DNA from: Candidatus Aalborgicola bjergmarkensis
GTDB taxonomy: Bacteria; Pseudomonadota; Gammaproteobacteria; Burkholderiales; Burkholderiaceae_C
Reading direction: 5' to 3'
Assembly (NCBI GenBank): GCA_016708725.1
Contig: JADJFE010000030.1
Location: forward strand, 372,001 to 436,000
DNA: 64,000 bases
Position numbers and translations under genes: made by a program. Below, piece after piece: positions 16,302 to 24,305 of this stretch. The notes below the pieces were generated by a model, which ran no database searches, was not told the DNA's origin, and saw only the letters and a list, made by a program, of their open reading frames with translations. Numbering within the stretch: the first letter of the stretch is position 1; every line of letters begins with the position of its first letter.

Positions 16302-17982
16302 AAGACCAGGTCTCCCCTTTTGGTTTTTCATTGGCTAGCTTAGGAAATGGTGCAGTTCCCTTGGAACTCCAGAACTCCATTGTTTGTTTTTTGTTGAGCT
16401 TGGGTGGGCATTTGGCCATTCCCTTTCTCTCAAGCTCACCCATGATGCTGTCGGCTTCCTCTGCCATGTTGTTCATGGCTGTCTGCACCGGAACTTCACC
16501 ACGAATGGCGGCGCCGATATGGTTCCACCATAGTGGAGCCAAATTCGGGTAATCAGGTACATTGGTTCCAGTTGGTGTCCAGAGTTTGCGTGCCGGACTG
16601 CGATAAAACTCAACCAAACCGCCGAGTTTCGGTGCAGCATCGGTCATGGCCTTGGAATTGATATCCGACTCACGAACCGGTGTCAACCCCACCAGGGATT
16701 TTTTCAACGAAACCGCTTTGGATACAGCAAACTGTGCGTACAGCCATGCCGCTTTCATGTTTTCCGGTGGTGTGCCTTTTACCAGGGTCCATGAACCTGC
16801 ATCGTGGTATCCCAATTTCATGCCTTGTTGCCAATAGGCACCTTTGGGTGATGGTGCCATACGCCATTTGGGCGTGCCATCCGCATTGGTGATCGGCAAG
16901 CCTGGCTTGTTCATGGACGCAGTGAACGCCAGATACCAGAACATCTGTTGCGCGATATGCCCCTTTGCAGGTTCCGATCCTGCCGTACCAAAGTCCATAT
17001 TCTTGGCTTCTGGCGGTGCGTATTTGTTGAGCCAATCAATAAACTTATTGACTGAATACACAGCGGCCGGACCATTCATGTCACCGCCACGTTCAACCGA
17101 CGCCCCTACTGGATTGCAGCCATCAACCCGAATACCCCAATCGTCAACCGGTTTACCGTTCGGTAGTCCCTTGTCTCCATTGCCAGCCATGGAAAACCAG
17201 GAGTCAGAGAAACGCCAACCCAGGGACGGATCCTTGCGACCATAGTCCATATGACCATAGACTTTCTTGCCGTCAATCTCTTTGACATGCACGGTAAAGA
17301 ACTCGGCAATGTCTTCGTAGGCCGACCAGTTCTTCGGCACATCCAGCTTGTAGCCGTATTTTTCCTGGAATTTCTTTTGCAGATCAGGCCGATCAAACCA
17401 GTCCTTGCGGTACCAGTACAGGTTGGCGAACTGTTGGTCTGGCAATTGGTAGAGCTTGCCATCGGCGGTGGTAAAACTCTTGCCCATGAAGTCGTCCACA
17501 TCCAGCGTTGGCAACGTGACCGCCTTGCCTTCACCTTTCATGTAGTCGGTCAAATTGATGACTTTCTGCATACGGTAGTGCCAGCCAATCAGGTCACTGT
17601 CATTGATGTAGGCATCGTACAAGTGGGTTCCGGTACGTACCTGAGTTTCGATCTTCTTCACCACATCGTCTTCGCCTGTCAGTTCGTGTACCAGTTGAAT
17701 CCCGGTAAGTTCACGGAACAGCGGGGCAATGACATTTGATTCGTATACATGGGTATCGATAGTCTCGGACACCACGATGATTTTCTTGCCTTTAAACGGC
17801 TTGGCCGCTTCACGGAACCATTCAAGCTCTTTGCGCTGCGCTTCCTTGCTTAACGTGGAAGGGCTGAATTCCTTCATCAGTTTGTCTATGACATCTGGTG
17901 AGCCTTGAGCATGACCAATCGGTGCAATTGCCAGCAGGCCCATGCCTAGCAAGCTCATGCGCATTCGATTCTTTCTCCGCAT
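16273..17982 (-). CDS. glpV: Glycerol ABC transporter substrate-binding protein, GlpV-like
   Basis: A periplasmic binding protein of 569 residues, longer than most sugar-binding proteins but the usual length of the GlpV type described in Rhizobium glycerol transport. A signal peptide (RMSLLGMGLLAIAPIGHAQ) is followed by STLSKEAQRKELEWF, VVSETIDTHVYESNVIAP, LYQLPDQQFANLYWYRKDWF, DYGRKDPSLGWRFSDSW, and WTPTGTNVPDYPNLAPLWW, all of which I recognise from that family. GAGGAG lies 8 bases before the ATG. It is divergent from a glycerol-3-phosphate dehydrogenase gene, which fits glycerol uptake followed by oxidation. The permease and ATPase genes (glpPQST) are absent from this window, which is unusual. 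Confidence 0.85.
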   Translation of the reverse strand: MRRKNRMRMSLLGMGLLAIAPIGHAQGSPDVIDKLMKEFSPSTLSKEAQRKELEWFREAAKPFKGKKIIVVSETIDTHVYESNVIAPLFRELTGIQLVHELTGEDDVVKKIETQVRTGTHLYDAYINDSDLIGWHYRMQKVINLTDYMKGEGKAVTLPTLDVDDFMGKSFTTADGKLYQLPDQQFANLYWYRKDWFDRPDLQKKFQEKYGYKLDVPKNWSAYEDIAEFFTVHVKEIDGKKVYGHMDYGRKDPSLGWRFSDSWFSMAGNGDKGLPNGKPVDDWGIRVDGCNPVGASVERGGDMNGPAAVYSVNKFIDWLNKYAPPEAKNMDFGTAGSEPAKGHIAQQMFWYLAFTASMNKPGLPITNADGTPKWRMAPSPKGAYWQQGMKLGYHDAGSWTLVKGTPPENMKAAWLYAQFAVSKAVSLKKSLVGLTPVRESDINSKAMTDAAPKLGGLVEFYRSPARKLWTPTGTNVPDYPNLAPLWWNHIGAAIRGEVPVQTAMNNMAEEADSIMGELERKGMAKCPPKLNKKQTMEFWSSKGTAPFPKLANEKPKGETWSYEDSIKHSW

Positions 17983-18153
17983 AAAAATACTCCTCTGTTT
18001 CAGTAATAGTTTGGTCTGAATTGGAGCGCAACTCCGTTATCAAATTTTCCAGCTGGCAGAATCCAGCGGAAGGGCCATTCTTTCATAAAAAGCACCTTTT
18101 AGAGACAGCAATCTAAAAATATTTGAAATTCGTGCACTATTGCTCTTGCTTAC

Positions 18154-18176
18154 CCTCGCACATTACGGTGCGGGGG
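18154..18176. promoter_or_regulatory. Inverted repeat in the glpV-glpD intergenic region
   Basis: CCTCGCAC and GTGCGGGG can pair over eight positions with one T-G pair, around a 7-base spacer. It lies 55 bases upstream of the dehydrogenase start, between two divergent genes, a typical place for an operator. No regulator gene is adjacent, so its function is a guess. Confidence 0.3.
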
Positions 18177-18230
18177 TGTCACTCCGGGATGGGGTAAAGT
18201 TACGCCGCAATCAAATTGAAAGGTGCAGTA

Positions 18231-19856
18231 ATGAAGCTACGTTCCAGCAACATCGAAAAACTTGGCGCAACGACGTACGATGTGCTGATTGTTGGCGGGG
18301 GTATCAATGGTGCCGTGGCCGCCGCTGCACTGTCCGGCAAAGGGGCCAAGGTTGCCTTGATCGACCAACGGGACTTTGCCGGTTTTACCAGTCAGCAGTC
18401 CAGCAACCTCGCGTGGGGTGGCATCAAGTACATGGAGAGTCGTGATTTCGGACTGGTTCGTGGATTGTGCAAGAGTCGCAACCATTTGATTAGTAACTAC
18501 CCATCACGCATCAAGGAAATCCGGTTCTTCACCACCATCGAAAAAGGATTTCGTTTTCATCCGCTGTTCATCTGGTCGGGCACCTGGGTTTATTGGTTGT
18601 TTGGCAGTTGCTTTACCAAGATTCCACGTCTTCTGAGTCGCGCAACCGTCAACGCGGAGGAACCTGTTGTCAACACCAATAAATTCTATGGTGGCTTTGA
18701 GTACTCCGATGCGTACCTGCACGACAACGATTCGCGCTTTGTTTTTCAGTTCATTCGATCCGCCATGGATCGTGGCTGCATCGCCGCCAACTATGTGGAA
18801 TCCCTGGGCGCACAGCGCAAGGATGGCGAATGGGTCACGCGCGTGCGTGATGGCATCTCCGGGGAAGAATTTACGATCCGCTCCAGGGTGTTGATCAATG
18901 CCGCAGGTCCTTTTGTCGATGACCACAACAAACTGACCAGGGAAAAAACCGAACACCGGCATATGTTTTCCAAGGGTATTCACCTGATCGTTCCCCGAAT
19001 CACGCCCAACACCAGGATATTGACCTTTTTTGCTGATGACGGGCGGCTATTTTTTGTCATTCCCATGGGGGTGCGTACGTGTATTGGCACCACGGATACA
19101 CGGGTTGATTCGCCCTATAGCGCTGTCACGGAAGAAGACCGCAACTTTGTGCTGGACAACATCAACCGCCGCTTGAATCTGGATAAGCCGCTGACCAAGG
19201 CCGACATCATTGCCGAGCGTTGCGGTGTGCGTCCGCTGGTTGCCAAAGCATCGGCCAGTGAGAGTGGTGAACGCGATTGGTTGTTGATGTCACGCAAGCA
19301 CGAAATCGATGTCAACCAGGCCACGCAACACATCAGTATTTTTGGTGGCAAGTTGACCGATTGTGTCAACGTGGGTAACGAGGTTTCGCATCTGGTTGCG
19401 GGCATGGGAGTCAAACTGCACTTTCCGAACTACAAATGGTATGGCGAGCCGCATGCATCGGTGCGCGAAGAGTACATTCACCAGGCCATGTTGATGCATC
19501 TGGACAGTTATACCTCGCCGCACGCCATCGAATCCCTGAGCCACCGTCTGTGGCGACGGTACGATCAGCAGGCGCTTGATTTGCTGGCACAAATTCGGGA
19601 GGATCCGCGCCAGGCAGATATCCTGATTAAAGGGACGGACTACATTCGCTGCGAAGTTGAATTGATCCGGCAGCAGGAAATGGTTACCAAATTGGAGGAC
19701 TTTCTACGGCGCCGTTCAAAAATTGCCCTGGTTGTGCGCCACGAAGATATTCGGCAGGCGGACGGATTGATGGAAGCCTGTCGCATCCTGTTTGGCGAGG
19801 AGGCACAGGCCAAGTTCGACGAATATTTCCAGCAGAAAGATCTGACGCAAAGCTAG
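18231..19856 (+). CDS. glpD: FAD-dependent glycerol-3-phosphate dehydrogenase
   Basis: This membrane-associated flavoenzyme oxidises glycerol-3-phosphate to dihydroxyacetone phosphate and passes electrons to quinone. The 541 residues include the FAD-binding motif YDVLIVGGGINGAVAAAAL near residue 15 and SQQSSNLAWGGIKYME. They also include VLINAAGPFVDD, FSKGIHLIVPRI, GVRTCIGTTDTRVDSPY, and ISIFGGKLTDCVNVGNEV, all GlpD/GlpA-family features. The true start is ATG 18231 with AAAGG about 6 bases upstream; a TTG fifteen bases earlier is less likely. The C-terminal helical part is that of the longer GlpD enzymes. Its divergent neighbour encodes a GlpV-like glycerol-binding protein. Confidence 0.92.
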   Translation: MKLRSSNIEKLGATTYDVLIVGGGINGAVAAAALSGKGAKVALIDQRDFAGFTSQQSSNLAWGGIKYMESRDFGLVRGLCKSRNHLISNYPSRIKEIRFFTTIEKGFRFHPLFIWSGTWVYWLFGSCFTKIPRLLSRATVNAEEPVVNTNKFYGGFEYSDAYLHDNDSRFVFQFIRSAMDRGCIAANYVESLGAQRKDGEWVTRVRDGISGEEFTIRSRVLINAAGPFVDDHNKLTREKTEHRHMFSKGIHLIVPRITPNTRILTFFADDGRLFFVIPMGVRTCIGTTDTRVDSPYSAVTEEDRNFVLDNINRRLNLDKPLTKADIIAERCGVRPLVAKASASESGERDWLLMSRKHEIDVNQATQHISIFGGKLTDCVNVGNEVSHLVAGMGVKLHFPNYKWYGEPHASVREEYIHQAMLMHLDSYTSPHAIESLSHRLWRRYDQQALDLLAQIREDPRQADILIKGTDYIRCEVELIRQQEMVTKLEDFLRRRSKIALVVRHEDIRQADGLMEACRILFGEEAQAKFDEYFQQKDLTQS

Positions 19857-19866
19857 CTTCAAATCT

Positions 19867-20250
19867 TCAAACGAAGCGATGGTATAGGGCTGCAGTCCAC
19901 ACCCCGACACACAGCAGCAGACTGAGCAAGACGGCGGCGCTGCCCATGTCCTTGGCGCGTTTGGACAGGTCATGCCATTCGGGGCCGATGCGGTCGATGG
20001 TGGTTTCGATGGCAGTATTCAGTAACTCAACGATCAACACCAGTAGTACGCTGCCGGTCAAAAGCGCAATTTCTACCCAGGACCTCCCGATCCAAAGTGA
20101 TAAAGGCAGCATGAATAGTGCTGCCAGGGCCTCTTGACGAAAGGCAGTTTCGCCCCAGCCTGCGCGTATGCCGGCGACGGAGTAACCAGTGGCATGCCAC
20201 ATGCGCTGTAATCCCTTGCGTTGTTTTTGTGGATTTACGGGGAGTTGCAT
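19867..20250 (-). CDS. dgkA: Diacylglycerol kinase
   Basis: A small inner-membrane kinase that phosphorylates diacylglycerol to phosphatidic acid, recycling lipid released in envelope synthesis. At 127 residues it matches the prokaryotic DgkA type. It contains RMWHATGYSVAGIRAGWGE, FRQEALAA, the signature LLNTAIETTIDRIG with catalytic Glu, and DLSKRAKDMGSAAVLLSLL, with three hydrophobic helices. It starts 5 bases after the RDD gene and probably shares its transcript. It converges with glpD, with about 10 bases between stops. Confidence 0.95.
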   Translation of the reverse strand: MQLPVNPQKQRKGLQRMWHATGYSVAGIRAGWGETAFRQEALAALFMLPLSLWIGRSWVEIALLTGSVLLVLIVELLNTAIETTIDRIGPEWHDLSKRAKDMGSAAVLLSLLLCVGVWTAALYHRFV

Positions 20251-20255
20251 ACAGC

Positions 20256-20765
20256 TTATGCCTTATTTGCGGGGTTTTTTGAACTAATCAGGCGTGTGCC
20301 AGCCAGTGCGTCGTGCCAAAACTGGCCATCGGGATGAAAACGGCTCATCAGTGCCCAGATGACAACCCAGCCGAAAACAATGACCGCTGTTTCTGCTCCA
20401 GTGAGTTGAAGCGGCACCAACGCAACGAGTGGTGGCAAGAACCAGAGCCAGCTCAGGAAGTAGCGTCCCAAGGCCCGCAACTGGGTGACAGGGCGACCCT
20501 GGCGATCCACAACGCGGATATGCCAGGTTTTCATGGCCAGGGTCTGCCCCTTGGCCCAAAACCAGACAAAGTAGATGCCAAAAACGACGAATAAAAAGGC
20601 TTGTAACGCATGTCGGTTATGCATGGCATTGCGGGTTTGGCTCAAAGTGCCAAACAAATAGCCAGCGAAAAATACCAGGCCAAACAACAATATCCCTTCG
20701 TACATCCAGCAAGCCATGCGCCGCCGCAAGCTAGGTGTGCCAGGTGTGTTGAACGCGATTTGCAT
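20256..20765 (-). CDS. RDD-family membrane protein
   Basis: 169 residues with an RDD-like layout: RRRMACWMYEGILLFGLVFFAG at the N-terminus carries the conserved Arg near the first helix. Two further hydrophobic segments follow, with the family-type linker KTWHIRVVDRQGRPVT between them. RDD proteins are inner-membrane proteins, some linked to ion transport; the specific role here is unknown. It is the first gene of a likely two-gene operon with dgkA and is divergent from the pyrophosphatase gene across about 148 bases. Confidence 0.85.
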   Translation of the reverse strand: MQIAFNTPGTPSLRRRMACWMYEGILLFGLVFFAGYLFGTLSQTRNAMHNRHALQAFLFVVFGIYFVWFWAKGQTLAMKTWHIRVVDRQGRPVTQLRALGRYFLSWLWFLPPLVALVPLQLTGAETAVIVFGWVVIWALMSRFHPDGQFWHDALAGTRLISSKNPANKA

Positions 20766-20913
20766 ATTTCGGGTGCATCTTTCAGAACGTGTTGTAATAC
20801 TATCTTAACTTGGTTTGTGCTGAAATTGATAGCGCGTCAGCGTTGGATCTGGTGAGTACAATAAATCAGACACTCGCGGCATTTCACGGATAATTTTTAC
20901 AGGGGACATGTGT

Positions 20914-23442
20914 ATGGTGCTACTAGGAAGTTCAGAAAGTTCTGAAGGTTCATTGTTTCGCGCGGTGCCGATAGGCGCCTTTTGTCGCTTTGTCTGGCTT
21001 TCACTATTGACAGGTCTTGGTCTTGGCAGTTTTTCTGTCCTGGCTGCGACCGATCATGTGAGTGAAGCCAATCTGGTGTTGCCCAATCTTGCGGATCCTG
21101 CCTTGGCAAGCTTTCTTGGGGGAATGTCCGGTTGGACGCTGCTTTCCTACGGGTTGATCGTGTGCTTCGGGGGCTTGGTATTCGGTGCAGTGATTTATGG
21201 CCAGGTGCGCCGGTTGCCTGTGCACCGTTCCATGGCCGAAGTCAGTGAACTGATCTACGAGACATGCAAAACGTACATGATCACGCAGGGCAAGTTTTTG
21301 CTGGTTCTGGAAGCATTGACCGCCATCATCATGGTGGGCTACTTCTATGGCGTATTGCAAATGGGCGCAATGGAAGTGGCGCTGATTCTGCTGTTTTCAC
21401 TCGTTGGCATAGCGGGATCGTTTGGCGTCGCCTGGTTTGGCATTCGCATCAACACGTTCGCGAACAGCCGTACCGCGTTTGCATCGCTGACTGGCAAGGC
21501 GTTCCCGGTTTATGAAATCCCGATCAAATCGGGCATCTCGATTGGCATGTTGCTGATTTCCATCGAGTTGTTGATCATGCTGTGCATCATGTTGTTTGTC
21601 TCGCCGAGCCTGGCGGGAAAGTGCTTTATTGGTTTTGCCATTGGCGAATCGTTGGGCGCGGCTGCCCTGCGGATTGCTGGAGGAATCTTTACCAAGATTG
21701 CGGACATTGGCGCTGACTTGATGAAAATCGAGTTTGGCATTCAGGAAGATGACGCGCGCAATCCGGGGGTTATTGCTGATTGTGCCGGAGACAACGCGGG
21801 TGACTCGGTTGGCCCGACGGCGGATGGCTTTGAGACGTATGGCGTAACCGGTGTGGCCTTGATCAGCTTCATCATGCTGGCCGTGCCGGATGCGGCGATC
21901 CAGGTGCAGTTGCTGGTGTGGATTTTTGTCATGCGTGTCGTGATGGTGCTGGCGTCGGGTGTTTCCTACTTCGTCAACCAGGCTATTGCCAAAAAGCTGT
22001 ATGGAAACCAGGCGCGTTTCAATTTTGAAGCGCCACTAACCACACTGGTGTGGATTACCTCGGTGATTTCCTTGCTGCTGACCTTTGTCGTTTCGCATCT
22101 GCTTCTTGGCAACTTTAGCAGTGCAGGAGTCGCCTATCCCAACTTGTGGTGGCAGTTGTCGCTCATCATCACGCTGGGCACACTGGCGGGCGCGATCATT
22201 CCTGAAGTGGTCAAGGTGTTTACTTCGACCAGTTCCCGGCACGTGCGTGAGGTGGTGATCGCATCCAAGGAAGGTGGGGCCAGCCTTAATATCCTGGCTG
22301 GATTGATTGCGGGTTATTTTTCGGCCTTCTGGATTGGCGTGGTGATTGTCGGCCTGATGACGGGTGCTTATTTTGTGTCGCAATATGATTTGACGGCCAT
22401 CATCAATCCTGATCACACCAAGGCCATGATGATGGCGGCGGTGTTTTCGTTCGGCCTGGTGGCTTTTGGCTTTCTGGGCATGGGGCCGGTGACGATTGCG
22501 GTAGATAGTTATGGGCCAGTGACCGACAATGCACAGTCTGTTTATGAACTGTCCAATATCGAACAGATTCCCGGGATTGAAGCCGAAATCAAGCGCGATT
22601 TCGGCTTCAACCTGAATTTCAAGACGGCAAAGTATCTTCTTGAGGAAAACGATGGCTGTGGCAATACCTTCAAGGCGACGGCAAAGCCGGTGCTGATCGG
22701 GACGGCTGTGGTGGGGGCTACCACCATGGTGTTTTCCATCGTCATGATGCTCACCCATGGTTTGGTAGATAACCTGGATAAGCTGTCCTTGCTCTACCCG
22801 CCTTTCCTTTTGGGGCTGATTTCCGGCGGGGCGACGATTTTCTGGTTTTCGGGGGCCGCAACGCAAGCTGTTTCAACGGGTGCTTATCGCGCGGTTGAAT
22901 TTATCAGTACCCATATCCGGCTCGATTCGGTCATCAAGGCATCGGAAAAAGACAGTAAAAAGGTTGTGGAGATTTGCACAATTTATGCGCAGAAAGGCAT
23001 GTTCAATATCTTCATGGCGGTATTCTTCGGTACCCTGGCCTGTGCCTTTTTTGAGCCATTTTTCTTCATCGGCTACCTGATTTCACTGGCGATTATTGGT
23101 CTTTATCAGGCCGTATTCATGGCGAATGCAGGTGGAGCCTGGGATAACGCCAAGAAGATTGTGGAGACGGAAATGCACGCCAAGGGCACGGAGTTGCACA
23201 ACTCCTCGGTGGTGGGTGATACCGTGGGCGACCCATTCAAGGATACGGCATCGGTGGCAATGAATCCGATCATCAAATTCACCACCCTGTTTGGTTTGTT
23301 AGCGGTTGAAATGGCGGTGGGCATGAAAGCAAATGGCCATCAAACCCTGCTTTATTTCTTGTCAACGTTGTTTTTGATCATCAATCTGATCTTTGTTTAT
23401 CGCAGTTTTTACTCTATGCGCATTGTTCCCAAGGAACAGTAA
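20914..23442 (+). CDS. hppA: Membrane ion-translocating pyrophosphatase (long form)
   Basis: The enzyme hydrolyses pyrophosphate and pumps H+ (or Na+) across the membrane. At about 842 residues it is longer than the usual 660-770, with an N-terminal extension and extra sequence before GNT. About sixteen hydrophobic helices are visible. The active-site segments are present: GGIFTKIADIGADLMKIEFGI with DDARNPGVIADCAGDNAGDS, and DNAKKIVE and GDTVGDPFKDTASVAMNP near the end. The motif CGNTFKATAKP has Lys where K+-dependent enzymes have Ala, so it should be K+-independent (family knowledge). Start 20914 has AGGGG 9 bases upstream; the ATG at 20908 is too close to it. A protein of unknown function follows 34 bases downstream. 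Confidence 0.93.
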   Translation: MVLLGSSESSEGSLFRAVPIGAFCRFVWLSLLTGLGLGSFSVLAATDHVSEANLVLPNLADPALASFLGGMSGWTLLSYGLIVCFGGLVFGAVIYGQVRRLPVHRSMAEVSELIYETCKTYMITQGKFLLVLEALTAIIMVGYFYGVLQMGAMEVALILLFSLVGIAGSFGVAWFGIRINTFANSRTAFASLTGKAFPVYEIPIKSGISIGMLLISIELLIMLCIMLFVSPSLAGKCFIGFAIGESLGAAALRIAGGIFTKIADIGADLMKIEFGIQEDDARNPGVIADCAGDNAGDSVGPTADGFETYGVTGVALISFIMLAVPDAAIQVQLLVWIFVMRVVMVLASGVSYFVNQAIAKKLYGNQARFNFEAPLTTLVWITSVISLLLTFVVSHLLLGNFSSAGVAYPNLWWQLSLIITLGTLAGAIIPEVVKVFTSTSSRHVREVVIASKEGGASLNILAGLIAGYFSAFWIGVVIVGLMTGAYFVSQYDLTAIINPDHTKAMMMAAVFSFGLVAFGFLGMGPVTIAVDSYGPVTDNAQSVYELSNIEQIPGIEAEIKRDFGFNLNFKTAKYLLEENDGCGNTFKATAKPVLIGTAVVGATTMVFSIVMMLTHGLVDNLDKLSLLYPPFLLGLISGGATIFWFSGAATQAVSTGAYRAVEFISTHIRLDSVIKASEKDSKKVVEICTIYAQKGMFNIFMAVFFGTLACAFFEPFFFIGYLISLAIIGLYQAVFMANAGGAWDNAKKIVETEMHAKGTELHNSSVVGDTVGDPFKDTASVAMNPIIKFTTLFGLLAVEMAVGMKANGHQTLLYFLSTLFLIINLIFVYRSFYSMRIVPKEQ

Positions 23443-23476
23443 TCGGTAATCCATTTTTTACAGGAGGTTTGCAGTC

Positions 23477-24244
23477 ATGACAGCCCATCATCTCTACTTT
23501 TCGCTCATTCCGGAAGCCTTGATTGCCTCCATGCTTCCCCCGGAGCAATTTGGTCAGTACTATGCCACTGGACATAAGTACAAGTCCAAGGGGCAAGCGG
23601 TGTTTTTTGAGGTGGATAGCAGTTTCCGGAACGAGTATTTCGACATCGATGGTGCGTTTGCCAAGTGCGTGCCACAGCCCGATGGTATGCCCAAGCATTC
23701 GGTGTATATCTCGATGTATCGCGTTCTGGAGCATCTCGATATCAACGCACTCGGTAATCTCTATCTGACCACCGGTATGGGGGCGACGCTGGGCTTGCAA
23801 CGTAGCGATAAATTGCCCTCCATGGAGTGGCAGTTGCACATGTACCAATGCATTTCGCCGATCAATAGTCTCGTTGTCAGTGCACTCAACCCATTTGCCT
23901 ATTACGAGGACATTGCAACCAAGCCCTCCAAGTTTTTCAAATTCCCTGGAGTGTGTTTTGTTGAACTGGAACTGGGACGTTTGGCGCATGATCCAGAGAA
24001 TGGACAGGAAGGCGATCTGCCCTATACCTTTATCCAGCATCTGCGCGAAGCACTGATGACCTTGCATCCGGAGACCAAGCATAACAAGCTGGTGCACCGC
24101 GTGCACTCGCTGGAATTCCCCTATCGCATGATCAAGAACGGCTTTTATATCGGGATTGGCGACAAGTTTGTTTACTACCCCATGCTGTCACAGGCTGTGT
24201 TGAAAAAAGATTACAACAACTGGTGGCGTTCGGCCAATCTCTGA
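23477..24244 (+). CDS. Protein of unknown function downstream of hppA
   Basis: I do not recognise the family. The 255-residue protein has no signal peptide or membrane helix and is rich in aromatic residues (for example FGQYYATGHKYKS, MEWQLHMYQCISP, PFAYYEDIATKPS, YNNWWRSANL), suggesting a compact cytoplasmic fold. A textbook AGGAGG lies about 9 bases upstream of the ATG, so it is well translated. It sits 34 bases after the pyrophosphatase stop with no terminator between, so it is almost certainly cotranscribed. A possible hairpin terminator follows. An enzymatic or regulatory function linked to the pump is possible, but nothing in the sequence shows it. Confidence 0.8.
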   Translation: MTAHHLYFSLIPEALIASMLPPEQFGQYYATGHKYKSKGQAVFFEVDSSFRNEYFDIDGAFAKCVPQPDGMPKHSVYISMYRVLEHLDINALGNLYLTTGMGATLGLQRSDKLPSMEWQLHMYQCISPINSLVVSALNPFAYYEDIATKPSKFFKFPGVCFVELELGRLAHDPENGQEGDLPYTFIQHLREALMTLHPETKHNKLVHRVHSLEFPYRMIKNGFYIGIGDKFVYYPMLSQAVLKKDYNNWWRSANL

Positions 24245-24265
24245 TCCACCATCCATCATTCATGT

Positions 24266-24287
24266 CTCCCCGGTTCCTACCGGGGAG
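24266..24287. terminator. Hairpin between convergent genes, possible terminator
   Basis: CTCCCCGGT and ACCGGGGAG form a perfect 9-base stem with a TCCT loop, midway between two convergent stops (24244 and 24306). Neither side has a clear T-run, so termination strength is uncertain. Confidence 0.5.
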
Positions 24288-24305
24288 CGGGATGTCCGGG
24301 CGCTG

